From Candidatus Eiseniibacteriota bacterium (GTDB taxonomy: Bacteria > Eisenbacteria > RBG-16-71-46 > SZUA-252), in the NCBI GenBank assembly GCA_005893165.1, contig VBOR01000095.1:1-41693 (forward strand): DNA of 41,693 nucleotides, written 5' to 3'. The translations under genes and the position numbers were made by a program. Shown in pieces: positions 23,365 to 33,300 of this stretch; position 1 is the first letter of the stretch, and each line of letters starts with the position of its first letter. Under the pieces are notes generated by a model that saw only the letters and a program-made list of their open reading frames with translations, made no database searches and was not told the origin of the DNA.

Positions 23365-25449
23365 ATGATCGGAACCACCCTTTCCCATTACCGCATTCTC
23401 GAGCCGCTCGGCCAGGGCGGCATGGGCGAGGTGTACCGCGCGCACGATCTGCACCTCGACCGCGACGTCGCGATCAAGGTACTCCTGAGCGGCGCGCTTG
23501 CGGACCCCACCGCGCGGGACCGATTCCGCCGCGAGGCGCACGTCTTGTCCCGCCTCTCGCACCCCGGCGTTGCGACCATCTTCGACTTCGACACGCAGGA
23601 CCGCCTGGACTTCCTCGTCATGGAATACGTCCCGGGAGGCACGCTCCAGTCTCGATTGGGGGAGGGTGCCATGGGGCTGGACGAGTTGATGCGTCTCGGC
23701 GCGGAGATCGGTGACGCACTCGAGGCCGCGCACCGTCTGGGCTTCCTGCATCGCGACCTGAAACCCGGAAACGTCGTGCTGACGGCGACCGGGATGCCGA
23801 AGATCCTCGATTTCGGCCTGGCCGGGCTCTTGCACACGTCCCACACCGCCACCGACCTGACGCGGGCCGGGGCGGTCTTCGGCTCGCTCCCCTACATGGC
23901 GCCCGAGCAAGTGCGCGGCGAGGAGGGGGATTCCCGCACCGACGTTTACGCGTTCGGCGTGATCCTCTACGAGATGGCGACGGGCCGCCGGCCGTTCCAG
24001 AAGGACCGGCCGGAGGCCTTGATGTTCGAGGTCCTGCACGAGGCGACGCGTCCCGCGCGCTCTCTTCGGCCGGAGATCCCGCCTGAATTGGACCGTCTGA
24101 TCGAGTCCTGCCTGAGCAAGGACCCGGCGCACCGTCCTTCCTCCGCCGGGGCCGTGAGCCTGACGTTGAGGCGCATCCGGGAGCCGGCGAGGCGTGATTC
24201 GGAGCCGGCGCCGGACGTCATCCGTTCGCTGGCCGTACTTCCGCTCCAGAACGTTTCACGCGATCCGGCACAGGAATACTTCGCCGACGGTATGACCGAG
24301 GCGCTCATCACCGAGCTCGCTCGCGTGAAGGCGCTGCGGGTGATCTCGCGCACGTCGGCCATGAAGTACAAGGGGGTCCAGAGGGCTCTCCCGGAGATCG
24401 CTCGCGAATTGAACGTGGACGCCATCCTCGAGGGGTCGGCGCTTCTCGTCGGCAAGCGTGTGCGCGTCACGGTCCAGCTCGTCTCCGCGAAGGTGGAGGA
24501 GATGCTCTGGGGGGACCGCTACGACGGTGAAATCGAGGACGTCCTCGACATGCAGAGCCGCGTGGCGGAAACCGTGGCGAAAGAAATCGCGGTGAAGGTG
24601 ACGCCGCGCGAGGCGAAAGAGTGGGCGGGAATCGCACACTGTCACAACGTGCGCGCCGGCCGAGGCATGGCTCCGCCGGCCGAGGCGAATGCCCAGGCTC
24701 GCGAGGCCGCGATGAAGGCGTTGGAGCTGGACGATTCCCTCGCCCAGGCCCATTCCGCGCTGGGCATTATTGCAGTGGACGAGGGGGATTTCCCCAGCGC
24801 GATCCGGTCCTTGCAGCGCGCCGTCGAGCTGAATCCCGGATTGACGAGCGCATACACCGGCCTCGGGAGCCTTTATTACTGCTCCGAACGTCACCGCGAG
24901 GCGCAGGAGATGATGCTGAAGGCGCTCAGCCTCGATCCGCTATCGATGATGATTCACACGTGTGTTGGGGACGCGTACTACTACGCCCGCGAATACGAGC
25001 GCTCGCTCGTCTACTACCGAAAAGCGGTCGAGCTGGATCCGCGCTTCGACGGCGCCCACACGGATCTTGCGCGCTCGCTCGAAGCACTCGGCCGCTTCGA
25101 CGAAGCCCGCGGCCAATACGAGGAGGGGAGACGGATGAGCGGCGGCGTTGCCGGGCCCTCGTTCGGTCTTGGGCACCTGGAGGCCAGCAGCGGGAACGAG
25201 GCCGGGGCGAGGAAAATCCTCCAAGATCTGACCGAGGCGCGCTCGCGACGCGTCGTCTCGGCGTGGGGCATCGCCGCGCTCCACGCAAGCCTGGGTGACG
25301 TGGATGAAGCGTTCCGGTGGCTCGACTTCGCCGTCGACGAACACGCCACGGGACTCATGTTCCTGCGCGTCCACCCTCGTCTCGATCGAATCCGCCAGGA
25401 TCCTCGCTACCGCGCCTTGGTCCGGAAGGTAGGTCTCGACGCCGTCTGA
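23365..25449 (+). CDS. Ser/Thr protein kinase with FlgO-like domain and TPRs (no membrane helix)
   Basis: A 694-residue protein. The kinase domain (~residues 9-265) is complete: Gly loop GQGGMGEVYRAHD, AIKVL lysine, HRDLKPGN catalytic loop, DFGLA and MAPEQ. It is followed by a FlgO-like/adenylate-cyclase-TPR-type module (SLAVLPLQNVSRDPAQEYFADG, ALRVISRTSAMKYKG) and several TPRs (ALELDDSLAQAHSALG, AVELNPGLTSAYTGLG, AVELDPRFDGAHTDLA). Unlike its paralogue at 25861 it has no membrane helix between kinase and FlgO-like parts. It also lacks about 50 residues at the start of the TPR region, including the first TPR and the YLRGRYYWNKR-type segment. ATG 23365 puts the kinase core at the normal distance; an in-frame start lies at 23341. 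Confidence 0.92.
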   Translation: MIGTTLSHYRILEPLGQGGMGEVYRAHDLHLDRDVAIKVLLSGALADPTARDRFRREAHVLSRLSHPGVATIFDFDTQDRLDFLVMEYVPGGTLQSRLGEGAMGLDELMRLGAEIGDALEAAHRLGFLHRDLKPGNVVLTATGMPKILDFGLAGLLHTSHTATDLTRAGAVFGSLPYMAPEQVRGEEGDSRTDVYAFGVILYEMATGRRPFQKDRPEALMFEVLHEATRPARSLRPEIPPELDRLIESCLSKDPAHRPSSAGAVSLTLRRIREPARRDSEPAPDVIRSLAVLPLQNVSRDPAQEYFADGMTEALITELARVKALRVISRTSAMKYKGVQRALPEIARELNVDAILEGSALLVGKRVRVTVQLVSAKVEEMLWGDRYDGEIEDVLDMQSRVAETVAKEIAVKVTPREAKEWAGIAHCHNVRAGRGMAPPAEANAQAREAAMKALELDDSLAQAHSALGIIAVDEGDFPSAIRSLQRAVELNPGLTSAYTGLGSLYYCSERHREAQEMMLKALSLDPLSMMIHTCVGDAYYYAREYERSLVYYRKAVELDPRFDGAHTDLARSLEALGRFDEARGQYEEGRRMSGGVAGPSFGLGHLEASSGNEAGARKILQDLTEARSRRVVSAWGIAALHASLGDVDEAFRWLDFAVDEHATGLMFLRVHPRLDRIRQDPRYRALVRKVGLDAV

Positions 25450-25483
25450 GGGAGGCTCGTTCCTCGAGGTTTCGCTCGCTCCG

Positions 25484-25687
25484 TCAGTCTTTGAGGATGA
25501 ACGTGATCTTCATGTTCACGCGGTACTCCGTGATCTTCCCGCCCTCGATCCTCAGCTTCTGCTCCTGGATCCAAGCCCCTTTCACGTTCTGAAGCGTCTT
25601 GTTCGCGCGATCGATTCCGATCCGGGTGGCGTCCTCGAAGCTCTTGGTGGATGCGGCCGTGATCTCGGTGACTCTGGCGACGGACAT
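25484..25687 (-). CDS. Dodecin family flavin-binding protein
   Basis: A 67-residue protein matching dodecin end to end: MSVARVTEITAASTKSFEDA, then a helix (IGIDRANKTLQNVKGAWI) and strands (LRIEGGKITEYRVNMKITF). The Trp in KGAWIQEQ (residue 39) and the following Gln/Glu are placed where dodecins stack flavin. Dodecins assemble into hollow 12-mers that store or buffer FMN/riboflavin in the cytoplasm. A ribosome-binding site (AAGGAG) lies about 9 nt upstream of the ATG. It sits between the two kinase genes on the opposite strand and converges on the first one, with 34 nt between stops. Confidence 0.95.
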   Translation of the reverse strand: MSVARVTEITAASTKSFEDATRIGIDRANKTLQNVKGAWIQEQKLRIEGGKITEYRVNMKITFILKD

Positions 25688-25860
25688 GGCGGGTGCTCCT
25701 TTCTTTCAGGGGTTGAGGAACGTCGGCCGGGCGATGGTGGGGGCTTCTGGTGGACGCGTCAATGGCCGGCTGGGGTCAGGGAAAAGCTTCGGTTGTCGGC
25801 CCGGGAAGAGTACGCTCCAGGTTTCCCCATCCTATCTTCTGTCTCACGCTCGGGAGCCCT

Positions 25861-28227
25861 GTGGAAACCCTGATCGGGCAGACGATCGCTCACTACCACA
25901 TCCTGGGAAGGCTCGGCGCAGGCGGGATGGGCGTCGTCTTCAAGGCGCATGACGAGCACCTCGACCGCGACATAGCCTTGAAGCTTCTGCCCGCAGAGAC
26001 GGTCCAGAGCGAAACGGCACGATCGAGGCTCCTCAAGGAAGCCCGCACGTCGTCACGCCTCAGCCATCCACACATCTGCCACGTCTACGAAGCCGGCGAG
26101 GCGGACGACAACGTCTACATCGCCATGGAGCTTCTCGACGGCCGCGCGTTGTCGGAGTGCATCCCTCCCGACGGGTACCCCCTCGAAACCCTCGTTCGAA
26201 TCGGGGCGCAAGTCGCCGAGGCCCTCGAGCACGCCCATGGCAGGGGGGTCATCCATCGAGACCTCAAGGCGAACAACGTGATCGTCACGGAGGACGGCCG
26301 GGCGGTCGTTCTGGATTTTGGCCTGGCCAAACGCGAAATAACGGAGGAGGAAGGCTCGTCCAAGCTCCTGGGTTCCACACCCACATCGACCGGCGTGATC
26401 ATGGGCACGCCGGCGTACCTGAGTCCGGAGGTCTTGCAGGGAGAGCGTGCGACGGCCCAAAGCGATATCTGGTCCCTGGGCGTCGTTCTGTACACCATGG
26501 CCACGGGCACCCTTCCGTTCCACGGACGATCGATCGCGGAACTGGGCAGCGCGATTCTCAAGGACGCGCCGGCGCCGCTGCCCGACCGCGTGCATCCCGG
26601 ACTCCAAGCCATCATCCAGCGTTGCCTCGCCAAGGAACCAAGCCAGCGATACAGGCTCGCGAGTGAAGTGCGCGCCTCGCTCCATGTGTTGCAGCCAGGC
26701 TCGGGTCCTGTCGTCCGGCGCGTGGGCCGGGACTGGGGGCGCCTGATCGTCTACGCCGCCTCGGTCTTGGCGACCCTGGTGACGGTAATCCTGGTTTCGG
26801 AGGCGATTCGCCGGCCCGGGCCGATCGGGAACGCTTCCTCCGGGGCCGGCATCCGATCGCTTGCGGTGCTTCCGCTGGCCAACCTGTCGGGCGATCCCCG
26901 ACAGGAGTACTTTGCCGACGGCCTGACGGATGAGCTGATCGCCGATCTCGCATCGATCAAGTCGCTCAAGGTGATCTCCCGCACCTCCGCCATGCGTTAC
27001 AAGGGCGCCAACAAGCCCCTTCCCGAAATCGCGCGAGAGCTGGGCGTGGAGGGGATCGTCGAGGGCTCCGTTCTCCGATCCAGCGACCGGGTGCGGATCA
27101 AGGTTCAGCTCATCGATGCCGCAAAGGACCGGCACCTCTGGACGCAGACCTACGACCGCGATACTCGGGACGTTCTGGCCATGCAGAGTGAGGTGGGTCG
27201 CGATATCGCCGAGAGGATCGACGTGGAGCTTGCTCCGGGTGAGCAGGGGCGCGTCACGAATCCGAGGCCGGTCAACTCCCAGGCCCAGGAGCTCTATCTC
27301 CGAGGGCGGTACTATTGGAACAAGCGCGACAAGAATGCGCTCGTACAGGCCCTGGACCATTTCGATCGCGCGATCCGGATCGACTCGACGTACGCCGTCG
27401 CCTACGCCGGATTGGCGGACACGTACGTTCTCATGCCTCTGTATGCGGACAGCTCGCCCCAAGAGAGCTACCCCCGGGCGAGGGCCGCTGCGCTCAAAGC
27501 GCTGAAGATCGACGAGCATCTCGCTGAGGCGCATGCTTCGCTGGGGCGCGTGAAGCTCTTCTACGATTGGGATTGGCCTGGGGCGGAGACCGAGTTCAAG
27601 CGGGCCATCGAGCTGAAGCCGAGCCTCTCGACGGCTCACCATTGGTATTCCATCTTCCTCCGGGACGTGGGCCGCCGCGAGGAGGCGATTGCCGAGGCGA
27701 ATCGGGCCCTGGAGCTGGATCCGGTCTCGCTCATCATCAACGCGAATCTGGGGGACACCTTCTTCTACGCGGGGAAATTCGATCAGGCGGTGGCGCAGCA
27801 CCGAAAGACCCTCCTTCTGGACGCGGGCTTCGCCGCGGCCCATCTCTATCTCGGCCGCGCCCTGGAACAGAAGGGGCTCCTCCAGGACGCAGTCGCCGAA
27901 TTCCAGAAGGCGAGGTCCCTGGCGGGAACGGGCTCGTACGCCCTGGGAGATCTCGCTCGTGCCTACGCACGGGCCGGGAAGAGAACGGACGCGAAGGGGC
28001 TCCTGAACGAGTTGTCGGAGCGTTCCAAGCGGGGCGCAAGCCTGGAAACGGACATCGCCCTGGTCCACCTGGCACTGGGAGACCGGGACCAGGCGTTCCA
28101 GTATCTGGAACAGGCCTATCGGGAGCGATCGGGCCTGAACGATCTCAAGGTGGATCCAAGATTCGGATCCCTCCATGGCGATTCCAGGTTTCAAGACTTG
28201 CTCGTGCGCCTTGGGCTTGCGTCCTAG
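25861..28227 (+). CDS. Membrane Ser/Thr protein kinase with FlgO-like domain and TPRs
   Basis: A 788-residue protein, paralogous to the kinase at 23365. The kinase domain has LGAGGMGVVFKAHD, IALKLL, HRDLKANN, DFGLA and LSPE motifs, all intact. One membrane helix (about residues 295-317, YAASVLATLVTVILV) places the kinase in the cytoplasm and the rest outside. It is followed by the FlgO-like module (RSLAVLPLANLSGDPRQEYF, LKVISRTSAMRYKG) and about seven TPRs (YLRGRYYWNKRDKNALVQAL onward). Such proteins are common signalling or scaffold proteins in Acidobacteria and FCB-like bacteria; the stimulus is unknown. GTG 25861 is chosen because the kinase family usually starts a few residues before the LIGQTIAHYHIL segment; earlier in-frame starts (25750, 25762) add unconserved sequence. 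Confidence 0.92.
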   Translation: METLIGQTIAHYHILGRLGAGGMGVVFKAHDEHLDRDIALKLLPAETVQSETARSRLLKEARTSSRLSHPHICHVYEAGEADDNVYIAMELLDGRALSECIPPDGYPLETLVRIGAQVAEALEHAHGRGVIHRDLKANNVIVTEDGRAVVLDFGLAKREITEEEGSSKLLGSTPTSTGVIMGTPAYLSPEVLQGERATAQSDIWSLGVVLYTMATGTLPFHGRSIAELGSAILKDAPAPLPDRVHPGLQAIIQRCLAKEPSQRYRLASEVRASLHVLQPGSGPVVRRVGRDWGRLIVYAASVLATLVTVILVSEAIRRPGPIGNASSGAGIRSLAVLPLANLSGDPRQEYFADGLTDELIADLASIKSLKVISRTSAMRYKGANKPLPEIARELGVEGIVEGSVLRSSDRVRIKVQLIDAAKDRHLWTQTYDRDTRDVLAMQSEVGRDIAERIDVELAPGEQGRVTNPRPVNSQAQELYLRGRYYWNKRDKNALVQALDHFDRAIRIDSTYAVAYAGLADTYVLMPLYADSSPQESYPRARAAALKALKIDEHLAEAHASLGRVKLFYDWDWPGAETEFKRAIELKPSLSTAHHWYSIFLRDVGRREEAIAEANRALELDPVSLIINANLGDTFFYAGKFDQAVAQHRKTLLLDAGFAAAHLYLGRALEQKGLLQDAVAEFQKARSLAGTGSYALGDLARAYARAGKRTDAKGLLNELSERSKRGASLETDIALVHLALGDRDQAFQYLEQAYRERSGLNDLKVDPRFGSLHGDSRFQDLLVRLGLAS

Positions 28228-28248
28228 CTACCGGCTGCGATCCCGGAG

Positions 28249-30168
28249 CTAGAATCGGAAGTAGTGGCCGGCCCATAGCGTGAGGAAATGGAGCCGTTCG
28301 CCGCCCGTGCCCGCGCCGCTGGGGCCCGGACCGTCGAAATACCGAACCGCGACGTCGAAAGCGACCCTCGGGCGGAGGTAATACTCCACGCCCAGCCCAC
28401 CCGTCCAGCCTACTCCCCATCCGGAGGACACGAGCTGGGTGTCGCTGTTCGGAATGCGCAGGCGCGACTCCCAGCCGGAGGGACCCGCGCCGGCGACCGC
28501 ATAGGGCCGGAACAGAGCCTCCGGGGCGCGCAACACGAAGTTGGCGGTGATCGGGTACACGAAGAGCGAGCCTCCGGCTCCCTCGGTCCGTGGGAATCTC
28601 TGGTATCCCCCCAGGAACTCGATTCCTCCGAAGCGGGCCTTTGCCCAGAAATTCTTCCAGAGTGAAATGCCCGTGGATGAGCCGTACGGGCCCGCGAAGC
28701 CGCCCTGCGGGTAGCCCACGCTCACGCCGAGAATCGTGGAGCCGACCCCTCGCTCTGCCCAGCCGCTCCGAGGGACGAATCCCAGCCGCTCCAGATCCTT
28801 GCGGTCGAGCGTGCCCCTCGTGTCGTGGACGTAGCGTGGATGCCGAAAGGCGTAGAGGTAGTACCAGGGCTGGAGCAGGTCCTCCACATAGGAACGCACG
28901 GCGGGGATTCGCCTGATTCGATACCCGGGGTAGGTCAATCCCGGTCCAGCCCGGTTCCACCCCGCATTGAACGCGGGGCCGAACGGCGCCCTGTTTCCCA
29001 CGTCGCCGGCGATCACATGAGAGCCCAGGGAAGGCGCGCTCGGGAATCCCCAACGCACGGGGAGGAGGAGCCATGCCCACTCCCTGAGGACTTCGGGTCT
29101 TCGGCGGTAGTCGATCCGGCCCGGGTCGGGCGTGAGAACGACCTGAAAGCGGTCGTGGGGGACGATTCGTGTGGAATCGTGACGGGAACCGGTCACACTC
29201 TCGGTGTGCCCCAACCCGGCGACCGCCTCCCATTCGCCCGGGTACGGGTAGTTGCCGTGCGAGCCCGAGTTCCGGTCGTGGGAGAAGAGGCGGGTGGGGT
29301 AGTCGAGGATCATGTAGGCGCGCCCGCCCACGTAGACCACGGGGTGGGTGCCGTCGGCGATCTCCGGGCGGTGATTTCCCTGAGGCAGGCTCGCGCTTCG
29401 AGCGTGGAAGAAGTAGTGCACCTCCTCGATGCCCGAACGATCGGCGCCGAGAACCACATTGATGTGCTCCCAGTCTCCCTCGTGGTCGGCGATGTAGTCG
29501 TTCATCGGATAGAAGTACCAGTACTGAACCACCACGCGGTTTCGTTCGTCGAGGAAGGGGTGGGCGAAGACGGTCGGTTGGCTCCACGCGGCGCTATCGG
29601 GTCCGCCCCGGAGCCCGGCGTAGGTCTTCCACCATTCACGAGGCTTCGTGCCGGGAAAGTTGAAGTACCAGACCTCGAGCAGCTCCGGGTCGCTCTGGGA
29701 GCGCAAACCCAATTCGACGAGTTGTGCCAGAGAGTCGAGGCTCAGCCCGCGAAAGGGGAGATCCTGGAAATCCTTGAGCTGATAGGGGGCCGCGCGCACT
29801 CGATCCAGGCGAAGGGTATCCGCGAAGAGAAGGGGATGGATCGGCAGGAGCTGGGCCCTTCTGCCATGGAGGCCGATGTTGTCACCCGAGGGCAGGATCA
29901 AGGTGGGAGCAAATCGCCGTACGAGCGCCTCCAGCTCGGCCCGGCGGGATTCGGCAATCCCGTCTCCTCGCTCGCATTCTTCGGCGGGACCGAAGAGCGA
30001 GTCCGCCGCGGCACGCGCCCCGACCAGAGGCGGCCTCTGATCGGCCCGGATCACGTCCAGGTAGGCGCCGCGCTGGTCCCGCGTGGAGGCGCATCCCGAG
30101 GCCGCGACCAGGAGCATGAGCGCGCGCAGCGACACGCTCGTGGAGGATCCACGTAGGCTGCTCATCAT
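28249..30168 (-). CDS. Lipoprotein with Vps62-like domain and C-terminal beta-barrel-like region
   Basis: A 639-residue protein with a lipoprotein signal (LMLLVAASGC, Cys26). The N-terminal ~400 residues contain VVVQYWYFYPMNDYIADHEG followed by DWEHINVVL, matching the Vps62 family of Trp/Tyr-rich extracellular proteins, with further conserved YVGGRAYMILDYP and HDRNSGSHGNYPYPGEWEA. The last ~170 residues alternate polar and aromatic residues like an outer-membrane barrel (VYPITANFVLRAPEALFRPY, GGLGVEYYLRPRVAFDVAVR) and end in Phe (HYFRF), the usual last residue of outer-membrane beta-barrels. A lipid anchor, a Vps62 domain and a barrel in one protein is unusual. ATG 30168 is preferred; a second ATG is at 30165. 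Function unknown; outer-membrane location is inferred. Confidence 0.8.
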   Translation of the reverse strand: MMSSLRGSSTSVSLRALMLLVAASGCASTRDQRGAYLDVIRADQRPPLVGARAAADSLFGPAEECERGDGIAESRRAELEALVRRFAPTLILPSGDNIGLHGRRAQLLPIHPLLFADTLRLDRVRAAPYQLKDFQDLPFRGLSLDSLAQLVELGLRSQSDPELLEVWYFNFPGTKPREWWKTYAGLRGGPDSAAWSQPTVFAHPFLDERNRVVVQYWYFYPMNDYIADHEGDWEHINVVLGADRSGIEEVHYFFHARSASLPQGNHRPEIADGTHPVVYVGGRAYMILDYPTRLFSHDRNSGSHGNYPYPGEWEAVAGLGHTESVTGSRHDSTRIVPHDRFQVVLTPDPGRIDYRRRPEVLREWAWLLLPVRWGFPSAPSLGSHVIAGDVGNRAPFGPAFNAGWNRAGPGLTYPGYRIRRIPAVRSYVEDLLQPWYYLYAFRHPRYVHDTRGTLDRKDLERLGFVPRSGWAERGVGSTILGVSVGYPQGGFAGPYGSSTGISLWKNFWAKARFGGIEFLGGYQRFPRTEGAGGSLFVYPITANFVLRAPEALFRPYAVAGAGPSGWESRLRIPNSDTQLVSSGWGVGWTGGLGVEYYLRPRVAFDVAVRYFDGPGPSGAGTGGERLHFLTLWAGHYFRF

Positions 30169-30377
30169 CGCCCAGACCCCCATCGCCGACTGGCTTGGCC
30201 ACCGGAACGTCGCGATGGTAGTCCTCGCGGGCTTCGGGAGTCACCCCAGAAACGTGTACAATTGCCCTCGCGTGTCATTACGCTTCCGCAGGCCAGGAGT
30301 CAGGGGGTTCGGGGAGCTCCGGAACCAGATCAAAAGGCTCGCGAATTCGGGATCCGAGCCGGAGGGCGCCATTCCCG

Positions 30378-33300
30378 TTGAGCGCGAGATCGATCTCCGA
30401 AAAGAGGAGTAACGCAGGGCGGCGCCGGCCTGGCCCGGAAACGGGCCCTCTCCGGGGCGAGCTCCTCAGCGTCGAGCACCTCGAGGAGCGTGCCCGCGTG
30501 CTGGCCGCCAGCTACACCCTCGCGCGGAACCCCCGGCAGCGCCCGCTCCGCTTCCTGCCGCGCCTTCAAGAAAACGCACGGGTTCTTCGCAGGTCCTACC
30601 AGATCCTCGCGGCGGACGTGCGGCGCGGGGAGCCGGTGGCTCCGGCGGCGGAATGGCTTCTCGACAACTTCCACCTCGTCGAGACCGAGATTCTCGAGGT
30701 TCGCAAGAACCTCCCCCAGCGTTATTACCTCGACCTTCCCAAGCTGGCGGTGCGCGAGCTGGCCGGTATGGCCCGGGTGCACGCCATGGCCCTCGAATTC
30801 ATCCGCCACAGCGACGCGCGCTTCGATCTGCACCGCCTGACCCGTTTCGTGAGCGCCTACCAGATGGTGGCGCCGCTCACACTCGGGGAGCTGTGGGCGT
30901 GGCCGAGCATGCTGAAGCTCTGCCTGATCGAGAATATCCGGCGCCTCACCGACGAAATCATGGAGAGCCGCCAGGGCGAAGCGGAAGCGGACCGCTACTT
31001 CATGGGCTTCGAATCGATCGGGCCGGGGGAGCCCCTGCCTCCTCTTCCCGAGAACCTGACCAACGCGTTCGTGGTCCACCTGGTCCAACGCACACGTGAG
31101 CTCGGCCCCCGCATCTCCGAGCTCCGGATCGAGCTGGAACGCCGGCTCAAGCTCGTGGGCTCGAGCGTGGACGATGCCGTGCGCACCGAGCACCAGCTCC
31201 AGACCATGGGGCAGGCGTCCATGGGCAACTCGATCACCGGTCTCCGGCTGGTCTCGACGACCGACTGGAATCGCGCGATCGAGAAGGTGAGCCTCATGGA
31301 ACAGGTGCTCCAGCGCGATCCGGCAGGCGTCTACGGCAGGATGGATTTCCGAAGCCGGGATCGCTACCGGCAGGCCGTCGAGGAGCTGTCCGAGCCGACG
31401 GGGGAGGCGCAGCTACGCGTGGCTCTGCGGGCGATCGAGAGCGCCAGGCAGGGGGAGAAGCGCCCGGAGGATCCAAGCGGGCACATCGGCTACCACCTGA
31501 TTGGCCCCGGACGCCGCGATTTCGAGCAGGATGTCGCGTACGTTCCCCGTCTCAAGCAGCGCATCCGCCGCTTCATTTTCAGGAACAACACCGCCCTCTA
31601 TCTCGGATCGATCTCGCTCTTCACCGCCGCTGGCGCCGCCGCCGCCGTGGCCTATGCGTGGGGCCAGGGAGCTTCCGCGTCGCTCTTGGCCTGGGTCGGC
31701 CTGCTCGCGCTTCTGCCCGCAAGCGAGGCCGCATCCACGATCGTCCAGATGGGGGTGCACCGTGTCGCGAGGCCGAGGCGACTTCCGAGGGTCGAGCTCA
31801 AGAACGGCGTGCCGGAGGAGGCCCGCACCATGGTCGTGGTCCCCACGCTTCTCGCGAGCGCGGCGAGCGCGCGTGCGCAGATCGAGCACCTCGAGGTGCA
31901 GGCGCTGGGGAACGTGGATCCGAACCTTCACTTCGCGCTGCTCACCGATTATCCGGACGCGACCGAGGCCGAGCGGCCCCAGGACCAGGACATCCTGACG
32001 GCGTCAATCGAGGGCATCGAGGCCCTCAACGCGCGCTACGGAAACGGGCGGCGGGATCGTTTCTACCTGTTCCATCGGCCGCGGCAGTGGAACCCGCGGC
32101 AGGGCGTGTGGATGGGCTGGGAGCGAAAACGCGGGAAGATCGAGGAGTTCAACGCCTTGCTGCGCGGCGCCACGAACACCTCGTTCCACATCATGGTCGG
32201 CGACCGTTCGATCCTCGAGAAGGTGCGCTACGTCATCACGCTGGACGCCGACACGCGCTTGCCTCGCGACGCCGCGGCCGACCTGATCGGAATCATCCAG
32301 CATCCTCTGAACCGCCCGCATTTCGATCCCCGCCTGCGCCGCGTCACGGCGGGGTACGGAATCTTGCAGCCGCGCGTGAGCGTCACGCTCTCGAGCGCCG
32401 CCGGCTCGCTCTTCGCGCGGGTCTACGCGGGGCACACGGGGGTCGACCCCTACACCACGGCGGTCTCGGACACCTACCAGGATCTCTACAACGAGGGCAT
32501 CTTCACGGGCAAGGGGCTGTACGTCGTCGACACGTTCACGGCGGCCCTGAAGGGCCGCGTCCCTGAAAACGCCCTCCTCTCGCACGATCTCTTCGAGGGC
32601 ATCTACGCCCGAACCGCCCTGGTCTCCGACGTGGAGGTGGTGGACGACTTCCCTTCGAACGTCCTGGCCCACGCGAGGCGCCAGCGCCGGTGGGTTCGCG
32701 GGGATTGGCAAATCCTTGCCTGGCTCTTTCCCTGGGTGCCCACACGACGGGGCCTCGAGCGAAATCGCCTCCCGCTGATCAGCCGCTGGAAGATTCTCGA
32801 CAATCTCAGGCGAAGCCTCATCGCTCCGAGCACGCTCGCGCTGCTCGCTTCGTCATGGACCTGGCTGCCGGGGTCCCCCTGGGCGTGGACGCTCGCGGTG
32901 ATCGCCGGCATGGGGTTCCCGATTTACAAGCACGCGTGGCGCGGTTTGAGCGGACCCGCGGAGCATCAGCCGTTCGGGGTGTTCCTGCGCGACCTGCGCG
33001 ACGAGCTGGCGACCGCGGGCGCGCAGGTGATCCTCCAGCTCACGCTCCTGGCCTATCACTCCTACGAGATGATCCACGCCATCACGCTCACGCTGGTGCG
33101 GTTGATGTTCACGCAGCGAAAGCTGCTCGAATGGGAGACCGCGGCCGCCGCGGCGGCGCGCTCTGCGGGCTTGACCAGCCGGGAGGGCCTGCGCGCGTTC
33201 GCGAACGGCATGTGGGCAAGCCCCGCGGCCGCGATCGCCTTGGGCGCCGCCACGATCGCGGCGCGCCCCTCGGCCCTCCCCGCCGCCTCGCTCCTCCTCC

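Noticed and set aside
26053..28194. 713-codon minus-strand frame opposite the second kinase
   Set aside because: Shadow of a complete kinase-FlgO-TPR gene; composition is Arg/Gly/Leu nonsense with no domain.
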